Source: Takakia lepidozioides (lineage: Eukaryota; Streptophyta; Takakiopsida; Takakiales; Takakiaceae). From it: a stretch of DNA of 64,000 bases. The translations under genes were made by a program, and so were the position numbers. Each line of letters opens with the position of its first letter. Positions within the stretch are counted from its first letter, which is position 1. Below are positions 36,421 to 46,444 of this stretch, in pieces. The notes beneath the pieces were generated by a model that was not told the origin of the DNA, searched no databases, and saw nothing but the letters and a program-made list of their open reading frames with translations. Location of the stretch: NCBI GenBank assembly GCA_030704615.1, contig CM060733.1:12338001-12402000 (forward strand). Reading direction: 5' to 3'.

Positions 36421-36950
36421 ATTTTTACTAAATAAAATGATTTAGCGGGCATATGATTGTGGATTTGTGGGGCGCAATGATTTTATTTTTGGCTTGATTT
36501 TGTTCTGTGAGTTGAACCATCACACCACCACATCCTTGCCAGAAAATGTACCAAAGAAAAATGTTTGAAAAAAAACGTTCATCCTTTGCTCTGTGCTCAC
36601 TATTGCAGAACTCTCTATGAAGAATGCATGAAGTTGAAGATAACTTCACCTTGGAGTGCAAATGAGGGAATAAAATGTGGTTTTGGATGCAGACTCTTCA
36701 TGTTGTTGTCAAGCATATGGCTTTAGAATGGAATTAAATACAATTTATGTGCAGGCGAAAGGTTGTTTCTCGTCTGTACGACATATACCTCCGTTATGAA
36801 TTTGAATAACCCATTCAAACAATTTTGTTGAAGTTCAACTTTGGTCCACATGTGCTTAAGTATATACAAATCACATACACAAAGTTGCAAGTGAAGAAAA
36901 AATCATTTACCCCCCGAACGACTCGTTAAACCTTTCAACCAATTTTCAAT

Positions 36951-37005
36951 CATGAATCATTTCATACATGAGTTTGATAGTTGGTGTGATTTGCAGCTGG
37001 CAACG
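36951..37005 (+). repeat. second copy of a short gag segment
   Basis: ATTTCATACATGAGTTTGATA followed by GTTGGTGTGATTTGCAGC repeats about 45 bp of the gag-like frame at 33593-33635, encoding FIHEFD-WCDLQ again. This leaves the minisatellite arrays bracketed by two copies of the same gag stretch. Confidence 0.65.
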
Positions 37006-38343
37006 TCGACTGGACAGTGGAGGTTACTTGCGGAACCGACTCAGGTGATCTGGCCGTCACTGTCAGATCCACGTGTCTCTTCACCGTTTGAGTCTCATTT
37101 GAGCCTTTTCGTGTGTGTCATTTCCTCCGAATGGGATTCTTGGATCTACAAGAAAAGTATCGAAACAGTTGGTGGTTGTCCACAAAGATGTGCGAACGGA
37201 AATATGTATCCGGATGGAAATATATTTTTTTCGAAAGTCCAGAACAAAGGAAATGGAAAAAACATTCGGATTATTCCACTCACAACCACTCCTCCGAAAA
37301 CGTTCACACAAGACATCCCGTCCCTGCAAAAAAAAAAACCAAGTAATCGTAGGTGTCCGCTGGAACATGTCATGTGAAGATTAAGTCTAATTATATAACC
37401 TCCACTATGCAGTGGAGGTTGCATGAGATACAGATGAAAAAAGTCGGACGGGTGAATATGGTTACGTGGATGAATAATTGTAATGACGGATGAATGTGAG
37501 CATTGACGCAACTGTCCAGTAGAGGTCCACGACTTGATGGATGACGATACGGAAATTGGAGAGATGGACAAATATAGCGAAATGAGAGTATTGGACTGTA
37601 ATTTCTAAACGTGCAGATGAGAAATAAGTAGATTTTCCTGTAGACTATCGAAAACACACAGATGTCATAACATTTCATACGGGAGAAAATGAAGTTCACA
37701 CGAGAGATTATGGAAATTCAGAGAGGTACACCTGCGATGGCCACAGAGGTACAAGATGCTCAGAGAGGTGCACTATGGGCAGTGAGGTGGGAGATGACCA
37801 GAGAGGTGCGGGAAACACAATCTGCAAGTGAGAGGTATGGACATAAAAGTTTGAACAGTTTGCACTCAGACCTTATATAGAGGTGGAAACCAGGTTGCCC
37901 GCTGGAACCCCTCCAATGGGATAGTGCGATACATTGTCTCGCGGATCGATTTCCGGCGCCGTTGATATCCAATATGGCCACAATCGAACGGTTCTGGATG
38001 GTGCAGGAGTGCACTCTTTGAGCGATTTCGGAATGAGTGTCCTTGACTATGTCACAATTATGATGCCAGAATGATAACGGCCAATAACAGTGGTTCAATG
38101 GTATCGTACTCGTGCTTATAAAGCAGTATGTATTTCGCATTCAATGCTGTCCAAGTGGATCAAGGCCTGACGCCGTTGATAAGCGTTTCATGAAATCGTG
38201 CAGCTATGACACCGACCGAGAATGCGGCGAGCGTAAATGAGTGAGAGAAGAAATATTCCACGCCTTAATCCGCCGAATGTAGACATTGTCAGGAGCAATA
38301 ATTCGGACTACAGAATTCCAGCTCTTGTCGGATTCTGACTTGT

Positions 38344-38914
38344 CTTTAGATGGGAAAAATATCGCGAAGTGTGGACAGAGTTGCACAAACACTTCAGGTT
38401 AGGGATTTGGAGCTCTATGATGTACAAGAACTTGCAGCCCATCCTGGATTTTTTGCTTCGCGGTCTCCCTCAACCGGCCTTCGTTATGTCTCAAGAGGAT
38501 TGTATTTCATGTCCTACTTCGGTTCACCCTCAATTCAAATCAGGATTGGACCCTCCTCATTTGTTTTTGAAGCCACTGGTCAAGGTCTGGCAAAGATTTG
38601 GTGGACAATACACCAAGAGTAACACTCTGCTAATTGACGACACCGCCATGAAATGTGTATTGAACCCGCCCGACTCATGTCTTGTTCTCAAACCGTTCCA
38701 GACCGTGGAGACTGATGGTTGCTATCTTTTCAAGGTTCTTCAGACCTATTTGCTTGGAATGAAGAAACATCCCACTGTTTCAAGCTATCTAAGGAAAAAA
38801 AAGATATGGTTGAGTCTTTTTCCCAATGTTTCAAACGATCCCAAGTTTAGCCCACTCTGGGATTTTATTGAGGACAACGGTTTTAAGAGTATCAGATATG
38901 ATGCTTCAAAATAA
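38344..38914 (+). pseudogene. FCP1/NIF-type HAD phosphatase domain fragment (copy C), N-terminus missing
   Basis: The plus frame, entered after a possible splice acceptor (CTTTAG, about 38349), encodes LGIWSSMMYKNLQPILDFLL, FVMSQEDC, LKPLVKVWQRFGG, NTLLIDDTAMKCVLNPP and a C-terminal SYLRKKKIWLSLFPN. This is the order WSS, SQE-C, K-L-VW, TLL-DD, NPP of plant FCP1 homology (NIF) domain proteins. The DD of motif III and the motif II Lys region are present. The nucleophile motif (DLNG in the other copies) is absent upstream. The frame is open for 181 codons and ends in TAA at 38914. Its sequence differs greatly from copies A, B and D. Confidence 0.7.
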
Positions 38915-39140
38915 TTTTTTTTTTATCAATCCCATCTCACTCGAGCTATTGAATATCTTCATGGTTTCTGATTTTCATTGCATTGTAATTCACTCATTTT
39001 CTTTTGAATTCTTGACGCACATTCCGGGCAATCCCAAGACTCTAATACAGGCCTTCATACGGGGACATGACTATATCTAGTGACCTCCACAGTTTAGTGG
39101 AGGTTCACATTCCTACACTCCCGAATTTATGATTATGTCT

Positions 39141-39572
39141 CTTTGGCAGGTTCAAGAAGATGCTGACGACGTCATCGGTTCCTCAAGTCCCCTAAAGGAA
39201 CCCTCCGGATCAGCAGTGAGTCGGAGTATTGAAGGCTTTCCGAGGGTTCACGATGGTGCTCAAATTGAGGGTGGATCCTCGGTCAGACCCTTCTCCTCTC
39301 GGGAAGCGGACGACACTCTTCTCCTCTCGGGTCCTCCTGGGTGTAAAGTCCAAGGTGCAGATGAAGAACAGAAATATCCCGGAAACTTTATCGACCTTTC
39401 CCGACATTCCTCACCCTCCCCGGTCAGTACGCAGGGTCTGGTCTATCCAACCCGCAGGGCAACCGTCGGGGACTTAGCTGCGACTCCGCAGCACCTTGTT
39501 CCGTCTCTTTCTCGCATATCTCCCCAGCACGAGGGTTGGACAGCCCAAATCTGCAGGAGTCAGGTGACTTAA
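39141..39572 (+). CDS. hypothetical Ser/Pro-rich open frame in element C
   Basis: An open frame of about 147 codons follows a possible acceptor (TTGGCAG, 39143-39149), 230 bp after the FCP1-like frame on the same strand. Composition is rich in Ser, Pro and Gly (GSSSPLKEPSGSAVS, SRHSSPSPVSTQ), like a disordered tail. It could be a 3' exon of the copy C gene. I recognise no family. Confidence 0.25.
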   Translation, partial: LWQVQEDADDVIGSSSPLKEPSGSAVSRSIEGFPRVHDGAQIEGGSSVRPFSSREADDTLLLSGPPGCKVQGADEEQKYPGNFIDLSRHSSPSPVSTQGLVYPTRRATVGDLAATPQHLVPSLSRISPQHEGWTAQICRSQVT

Positions 39573-40408
39573 ACTCATTTTTCGCTCCTTGATCATTCTT
39601 CTAATTTAACTTAGTTTGGGGTCTGATATTTATCTGTCGCTCCAGGTCAAAAAATATGCAGATTATGACCTTCCTGTCAAACGACGTCTACATTGGAATG
39701 CAGTTCCAAGGTAAATTATTCCTTCGTTGTGTTTTCATTCCATCCAGGATGTCGAGTGCTCAAGGGACAATTTTATGTGCTTGTCTGTTGTTGCCCCTCC
39801 ACCCCCCCGTCGTTCAATGGCAAAACATCTCCAACATCGACACAACCTGACCCTGAACTGGTGGCACAATGTTCTGTACCAAAGAGGTGAAAAAGAGCCC
39901 CCGAGCCATTTCCTAATCTTTCCAACGGACAAAAGGCTGACAAGACAAAAAATGCGGACTCCAAACACATAAGGACTCCCTCGGATGTTGTGGCGTCTCG
40001 TCAATCCAAGCCCGCGGGAATCCACTGTTCCTCTGCAAAACCTCCAATGATAAATTTCAAAACCATTTCTCCACTTTCGTTTGCAGTTTGTTTTGCGGTC
40101 CCAAACTAACTCCGTAATTTTTATACAAACGAGTATGGAGCTGCAGAACTTCTTGAATACGCCTCCCGACAAGGTGCGTCCACTAACCTCCACTTGATAG
40201 CCGACGTTCATCTTTTCATGATCTCGAACTCTTCGATATATCGACTACTCTTGGTCCTTTACAGTAGTCCATTGTCGGGACACTTATGTCTTGGCAAACA
40301 TAGAGGTCACTCTGAAACTAAGAAACACTATATCATGTTGTTTCTGACGGTGGGAACACTTAAGTTTATTTCCCTAAATTGCGCAGGATGGCATCGTCCA
40401 TCAACCAT

Positions 40409-41090
40409 CACTAGTACAAAAAACGGGTTTCATGACACTTTTTTTTACTCTTTTGGTCATTTTGACTCATTTCTTACTCTTTTGCAAAGAGTCATGCAGA
40501 CCGTGTTGTTACGATGACTCTAATATCCGCGTCGTGAATATGACTCTGGGTGATATCCCCTTGTGAGCAAGATACATGACCCTGGATTTCGTCACGTCCG
40601 TGACTATTTTCTAGCAACACGCGGCTCTCCCCGGATTGCGACGTGTCAATTTCAGATGATGACATGTGTAGGGACGACGTTATCTCGCACGCATGCCACA
40701 ACGGGCCACGTGTTCACGTTGAGCGATACCACGTGTTGAAATCTAGCAACTTTTAGAGAGTCATAAATCTGACTGTGGATGCGTTCGTGCCTGGACACGT
40801 GGCGCTCTTTGTATGGTATCAGGTAGGAGTGGGAAATTATCCTGGTCATAAGCATGACCAGCTTGGTCATGAGAATGACCATTTTATAACTTTAGGTGGT
40901 CGTGTATCTGACTCAAGTCTCATTGAATGGCTACGTGGCGCATAATGTATGGTATGAATTTGAAATGTGAAAGGTATTTGAGTCATGAGTATGACCTCAT
41001 TGGTTTGAGTTCATGAGTATGACTGGACACGTGTCACGTTTTACATGGTTGTTGGTGCCTAGTTGAGTCATGGGCATGACCCATCTCTAC
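40409..41090. repeat. left terminus and subterminal palindrome array of element A
   Basis: Terminal CACTAGTACAAAAAACGGG at 40409, then palindromes GTCAT-N4-ATGAC at 40845-40858, 40866-40879, 40982-40995 and 41069-41082, plus one lacking the first base at 41011-41023. Looser GACTC/GAGTC words lie between 40460 and 40920. En/Spm-type elements carry such arrays as binding sites for their TNPA protein. Here that role is inferred from position and symmetry. Confidence 0.75.
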
Positions 41091-41764
41091 TCCACATGTA
41101 GTATTCTAACTGGATGGAATTTGTAATATTTACCTTAATAGTACATTTGTTTTCTGTTTATTTTTATTTTGTATTTTATTTATTTCAAATTAGAGTGGAC
41201 AGTGGTTTAATTTGTATTATATGTTTACTGAATTAGTATATTCATATGTATTCAAATATAATACCATTTATATGTAATTTATAATATGAGAATATATCAT
41301 TTTGCACAAATACACGGTGTCACGAGCCAATTGGGTTAAAAAAAAGATTCGACAATTGGTGGAAAATATGATAGGAAGACAATGGTTTGTTTCAAGTCTG
41401 TACGGTGCCTCCATATCAACAAAAAAATGGAGAGTTCAAAGAATCTAATCTCTCAACGGTAGCCCAAGTACCCAACTACCCACTGCACATATATGAATCC
41501 AAAAATGTGACAAACCGAGCACCTTCCTCCTCGTTGATTGTCCATAGCATGCCTCCTTCTGCCCCATCACCTTTTGCCTCTTTCCTTACAAGAGATCATG
41601 ATCGCATGTCCTGCACGTGAATGCACACATGTATAAACAGATCAACAACACTAGCTGAGAAGAGGTTGTTGGTTTCAATCCACTGGTTCGTGTAAGTACT
41701 ACATGAGATCTATTTAATCACTGAAGGGTAACCACATGTCAAAGTAAGAGCATTACCTCTAAAA

Positions 41765-42289
41765 TCACCGTTGAGGCAACACTTTCAGCAGCTTATCACT
41801 CCACACTGTGACAGAGTCCAGAGTGTGACCAAGTTCTATGTGGGCTGGCCGTACTGAAGTATTGAAGTATGCAAGTGGGGTGATGGCCGTGCATAGTTCA
41901 TCCACACGCACAGCCACGTACCCAACATGTATAGATGGGTATCCCTCTGGGGGTGTACTACCCTGCAAACCCATCACCAAACCACTACCTACTTTGGCTT
42001 TTGATAGGGCATCCAAAAGCCACACTCGATGGCCTTTAATCACCTGCCACAATCCACAAGCAGTGTCAGTTAAAAATGAGTCCCATATTTCATAGGTTTG
42101 AACCGAGTCACATGCAACCAGTGCAATCATGAGAAGATGATAGGGGTGTATAGTTTTTCTCACCCCATTTTGCTCCGAGTGTTGGAATAAGGATCTTCTG
42201 AGTTGGTGTGTTTTCACTAGGACAGCTTGCTTTCTATGTCCAACCTGCAACAACGTGGGGAAATCGCAAACATAAAGGAGATCAGCCAA
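41765..42289 (-). pseudogene. C-terminal domain of element A TNPA-like gene (DUF8039-like)
   Basis: A 174-codon minus frame whose second half reads IKGHRVWLLDALSKAKVGSG, then YPSIHVGYVAVRVDELC. The pattern (G-x-V-x-L.., VG.G.., then V.V....) resembles the small C-terminal domain of other plant TNPA-like proteins, catalogued as DUF8039. It also parallels IGDKVLLFDPCAPKRRAGVG at 51056-51373 in element B. It lies about 400 bp downstream of the FCP1-like exon on the same strand, separated by a probable intron. The DUF8039 label is tentative. Confidence 0.5.
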
Positions 42290-42691
42290 CTGCCATGTGT
42301 TTTTTGCCTTACCCGTGTCATGCTACGGGGGTTGCATCCACAATGTGCCCTTCAACCTCATGCCAACTATGTGTCAAGAAACAATTGAACTCCCACAGGT
42401 AAATGATTATAGTCCTCATAACTGTAAGCACAAAAAAGGTAAGAGATCTTACCATATTTTTCTCCAAGGCAGTGTTTGCTGCGCCCAAAACCCTCGTTGT
42501 CCCTGGCTTTCTGCGACCATGCGGCTGATATTGCATTGTACAACAACGATATGTCAAATAGCTGCTCACAATACTGACAATGACAAACACTATCGTCAAA
42601 TGTCCACAAACCTATGACTAACATAAGATATTAACATTCACTAATGCAAGGTGAGGGCCAGAGTGTACCTCTCTGGCCACGCCTTCAGCCT

Positions 42692-43441
42692 CTATAGTAA
42701 TAGGTCCCTATCCATATCCCCCTGTTGTGCGTATGAATTCGGGCACATTGGGGGACTGTGCCAGTCTTTCGAGGTAGGGCCACACACTGTCCAATAGCCC
42801 AGTGTCAGCAACCCTTGTGTCATGTGTCCATGAAACTGGATAAACCGCAGAGTAGGCGGGATTGCGCATCCCTTGTAAGGACTATTGTCAACTAAGACAG
42901 TGTTTTGGGCCGACCACTGTGGCATTGCCTTCCACACCTTCTCCAAACATTTGTAAAAAACGGGCTTCGATGAGGACTGCATGTTTTCCCCTTCCTCACG
43001 TTCACAGTGGGACTGATCCCATACAAACTGAAGCCTTGTAACATGCGCCCTGAATATCCAATCGACGGCTGCCCGGACATTGTGAATTTGTGCAGAGGAC
43101 CAAATAGCCAATTCAAAGACTTTCAAACAATTTGCAATAAATTCACAACACCCCGGTCTTAACATCACGAGCTTTGAACCACATTTCTTGGACACAATTC
43201 CTTTTGGGACAGAAAGAACATGGTGAGTGGCATCGCACAACAATCCATTCAAGTCCAAAATCAATAGATGTTTGGGTGTAGGAGGTTCAAATTGTGCAGG
43301 TAACATGCCCTGACCCTTGCTCAATGAAGTAGGTGATCCACGATCACTATCAACTGGGTCTCCGTTGCCGTTGACTTCTCGCAGTGGAGAAGGTGACCGC
43401 ATGGACTGTGAACCCTCCATGTTCACTGCCAACCGCCTCAA
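42692..43441 (-). pseudogene. FCP1/NIF-type HAD phosphatase domain (copy A), frameshifted
   Basis: The minus frame encodes KHLLILDLNGLLC (nucleophile Asp at 43253-43255, second Asp replaced by Asn), RPGCCEFIANCLKVFELAIW-SS, FVWDQSHC, KPVFYKCLEKVWKAMPQW and TVLVDNSPYKGCAIPP. This matches plant FCP1 homology domain proteins of the uncharacterized C1271.03c-like type. After TQ at about 42800 the homology continues in another frame as VWPYLERLAQSPNVPEFIRT, so a one-base indel broke the C-terminus. A second frame change near 43440 separates it from the upstream coiled region. Motif III reads VDNSP instead of VDDSP. This copy is probably not functional. Confidence 0.82.
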
Positions 43442-43871
43442 TCATGTTAAAACGTGAGTCCAGACGAGTTGACACGGTAGGGACATGTGTAGATCCATCT
43501 ACCACGATAGATGAGCCTGCACGTGTGTTGCCATCGGAACAAAGGTCAAGCTTCAGGCCAAACTTCATAGCCAAAAGCCTGTTGAACTCCTTGGCTTCAG
43601 ACATGAATTTCCTCATGTCCGCCATACCTCCCTCCAACAATGACACTTTTTCTGCCAATTTGCGGATGGTGCTTGTCTTGTCCTGCCAAACAAACCGTCA
43701 AATGTCAATAGACATACTACAAATGAAGGCATAAACAACATATTATACTAAAATGAACAGCCTCTCCTTTCTTAAATGACTCACTCTAGGGCCAGTGGGC
43801 TGATCACCCACTTTGCTCACTGATCCCTCTTGGATCTCTTGGAAAGAAGGGGTCCTGCCAGTTGACATAGC
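43350..43871 (-). pseudogene. element A TNPA-like gene, linker and short coiled region
   Basis: Two exons by splice consensus: 43785-43871 (29 codons, AMSTGRTPSFQEIQEGSVSK...) and one starting at 43682. The second encodes KLAEKVSLLEGGMADMRKFM, then EFNRLLAMKFGLKLDL. The last stretch parallels FNIALAAKLGMNV in element B at the same place before the FCP1 domain, so this is a conserved helical linker. The frame closes at 43350, overlapping the FCP1 frame. Confidence 0.6.
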
Positions 43872-43957
43872 CTGCATGCGCCAGAATATTCAAGTATTAG
43901 ATTACACATGTGCACAAAAATTGCATGCATTTCCACATTTCCCATATAGGCACTACA

Positions 43958-45040
43958 TCAAAAAGGGGTCCACATCATCAATAGCGCTTCAGGTTTTGCA
44001 AGTGAGGTCCTTACCAGACGAACTTCAACCCCATTCTTTCCACCAGGTCTTGTCTTGCTTTGTTTCTTTGCAGCCTTGTTAGCAGCAGCCCCATTCTCAG
44101 AAGATTTCAGAAACTTCTTTGTTTGCCAATAAGCCACTAGGCGGTCCCACTGTGCAAAACTCACAGTCGCTGGTTTGCCTTTCCCCTTGAGAAAATGACC
44201 CCGCAAGTCTGTGCGAAAAGTTTTTAACATGACCCCTATTGTCTTCCTCACAACCACAATATCTAGCTGAACAGGAGTGTAAGTAAACATGCTCTTCATT
44301 GTCTTGAATACGAGATCCAAGTCAGACGCGCGTTGTTTTCTAAGATGTGAGGAAACATCTAGCATGCAAAGGATTTGCCCTTTAAGGGCATTCTGCCAGC
44401 GAGTTCGTGTGGTTCCAGTTGGTGCCCCTAATTTAGTCAGCTCTATCATTAGCGGGGGTCGAATTTGTTGGTCCCCTCTCCAAGCAGCACTTGCATTCAT
44501 AGCAACCTTCGCAGCTTGCCTTGCCCTCCGCTCTGCATTACGGATGTCCTGTGGATGCATAACAGGTTCTTCCTCCATGTAACCCTCCCCCTCGCCAGCA
44601 ATATCATTATCAGGCCACAGCATGTCCGACATGCCCCAGTTCTCTTCTTCCCCTACTTCATGTCCATACACATATGCCTCCCCATACTCATCCTCATCAA
44701 GATGCACTAGTTCCTAGTATGAGTTATACAGGGGACCTGGAGGTCGGGGACGGGGCCTGCCTCCCATTTGTGATGCGCCTGCTCCTCTATGGGGAGAATG
44801 GAAAACCTGGCCAGCATACAATGGTTCCCCCCCTCTGTTGTTCCAACCTAATTGACTGCTAGAACCACATACATCACTATACCTTTCATGGGGGTGAGGG
44901 GGTGGACGGACTGGGCGAGAACAACCTGTTGGATTTTGAGCATGCCCCCCTTCCATGGGCGCAAATGTGCCACGCGCAGGGCTACGTTGAAGGGTCCCAG
45001 CAAATTGTCCTCTCCCCCGTTTGCTTCTTGACTGCCACAT
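43958..45040 (-). pseudogene. element A TNPA-like transposase, Ptta/En/Spm (Transposase_24) domain
   Basis: DNA-binding accessory protein of CACTA elements. A basic/Pro-rich exon (44714-45040, RSKRGRGQFAGTLQRSPARG...) runs through one in-frame TAG at 44714-44716 into an acidic stretch (LDEDEYGEAYVYGHEVGEEE). The Ptta/En_Spm domain follows: TRTRWQNALKGQILCML, DLVFKTMKSMFTY, VRKTIGVMLKTFRTDLRGHF, FAQWDRLVAYWQTKKFLKSS, then Asn/Ala/Lys-rich AANKAAKKQSKTRPGGKNG. The WDxLVxYW signature is diagnostic. The donor after EVRL gives an exon end at 44015. The TAG may mean decay, or the exon may be spliced before it. Confidence 0.8.
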
Positions 45041-45535
45041 TAAACATTACGCAATAAGTGGACATCTACCAACATGATCCAGGCAAGACACTCCCACTGC
45101 AAATCCTGATTGATAAATCCACACATCAAGTCTGCATTTGGAATTAGCACAACTAGAGTATTTTCAGTACTTTCCTGAACATGCTAGATCAATTGTTCCC
45201 TTTTTATGTTCATATCCTCACAAGCATAAGCACATCACTTTGGTGTTTGTAATTAGGTTTTTCTCATGGGATTGCACCAAATCACCAATGCCAAATGGCC
45301 AAAGCCCTTACCACCTATGAAGCAAGACAAGAGAATGCAGGTGTAGTGGAATGACCCAAAATTTGGCGAAATCATCTTTGCTGAACCTCCCAAATCAAAC
45401 TGGGGCTTTTTGAACTCTGCTCTGGCATATCAACACCCACAGTGTGTTGTCTACATTATGGATCCAAACCCAAATATGCACCTAATACACATGGAGATGG
45501 AGCTTAGGGTTAATGTGTGTAGGAGTAGCACTCAC

Positions 45536-45856
45536 CACGGGTGATATGTACTGCTGTGGTGCAGGACGTTTGGCAGGCAGCCTTGGAGGCATTTCAACGG
45601 GTCTCTTCCCTTTCCCATCATGGAGGGGATTATCAGTGCATTCGTCGTCTGGAGGGCAGGTGTTGTTGTCGGAGTCTGAGTCGCCTGTAGTGTAGCGTTG
45701 ATCGTCGGGTTCTCCCTCTGCGGCCATGCTCCGTGGTGGAAGCTGTAGTACGAACCTAGATGACCGCCTTGGCTCACCTTCAACCAGTGGTTTGTGTGGG
45801 GCCCGCTTTCGCACTGCCTTTGTGGGCAACGCTCTCTGCAGCCTACATACTATCAA
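45536..45856 (-). CDS. element A TNPA-like gene, probable first coding exon
   Basis: A minus frame with KAVRKRAPHKPLVEGEPRRS-SRFVLQLPP, an acidic DSDSDNNTCPPDDE segment and KRPVEMPPRLPAKRPAPQQY, ending at a GTGAGT donor (45536). The RRSSR-x-QL pattern parallels RRSHRVQLLHS at the start of the element B gene (54789-55142). Basic/acidic disordered composition is usual for N-termini of TNPA-like proteins. Confidence 0.5.
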
Positions 45857-46444
45857 GCATGTTAGGACTCAAGCTAGCTGGTAAACCTCAAGATGACAAA
45901 AGAATATGAAGTTAATTGAATTTCTTGGGTTCTTGGATTCTTGGATTTTTGGCGCAACGAATGCAATAAAAAGTTCCCAGGCAAAAAATCCCCCCTATGT
46001 AGCACTCTTCTTCCACACAAGAAACTCTCATACATGAGTGCGGGCCCTCATTCTCACCTGCTCGGCAGACTCTCTGTCATTCTACCCATCCGTAAAGGAG
46101 GTACTTCCCTCAATGACGACGTGAAGGAGAGTGAAGGGTTGAGAAGGGAGTGTGTAGGAAATAAACCCTCCTTGACATCTTTGTCTCTAATCTGTCTCTA
46201 CATAGACTTGCGAGGGCCCTTCTGTCACTCCAAGGTGCTACAATCCACTTACTCAGCTTTCCTAGCTTACTTCTGCTGCCAATGTGGTTACTCAGAATCC
46301 ATAGCTTACTCTGCTGCCAATGTGGCTAGTCCCAGTTCTTTGAACTTTGCTTTCACCTCCGCTACATTGTTTGCCCTTTCCACCTCGTAAGCCGTGAGAG
46401 TTGAGCGACTTCCATTGGCCATTCGGTGACGACAGTGTGCAGGT

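Larger units (their letters stand above)
37016..40194. mobile_element. element C: region bounded by inverted AGTGGAGGTT motifs and holding an FCP1-like exon
   Basis: AGTGGAGGTTA at 37016 faces its inverse AACCTCCACT at 40185-40194. Two further near-perfect palindromes of the same motif lie inside: 37397-37420 and 39083-39104. The interval contains an FCP1-like coding fragment on the plus strand and no transposase. CACTA at 40181-40185 overlaps the right motif, but no matching left CACTA was seen. I infer a non-autonomous DNA transposon of unknown class. Confidence 0.45.
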
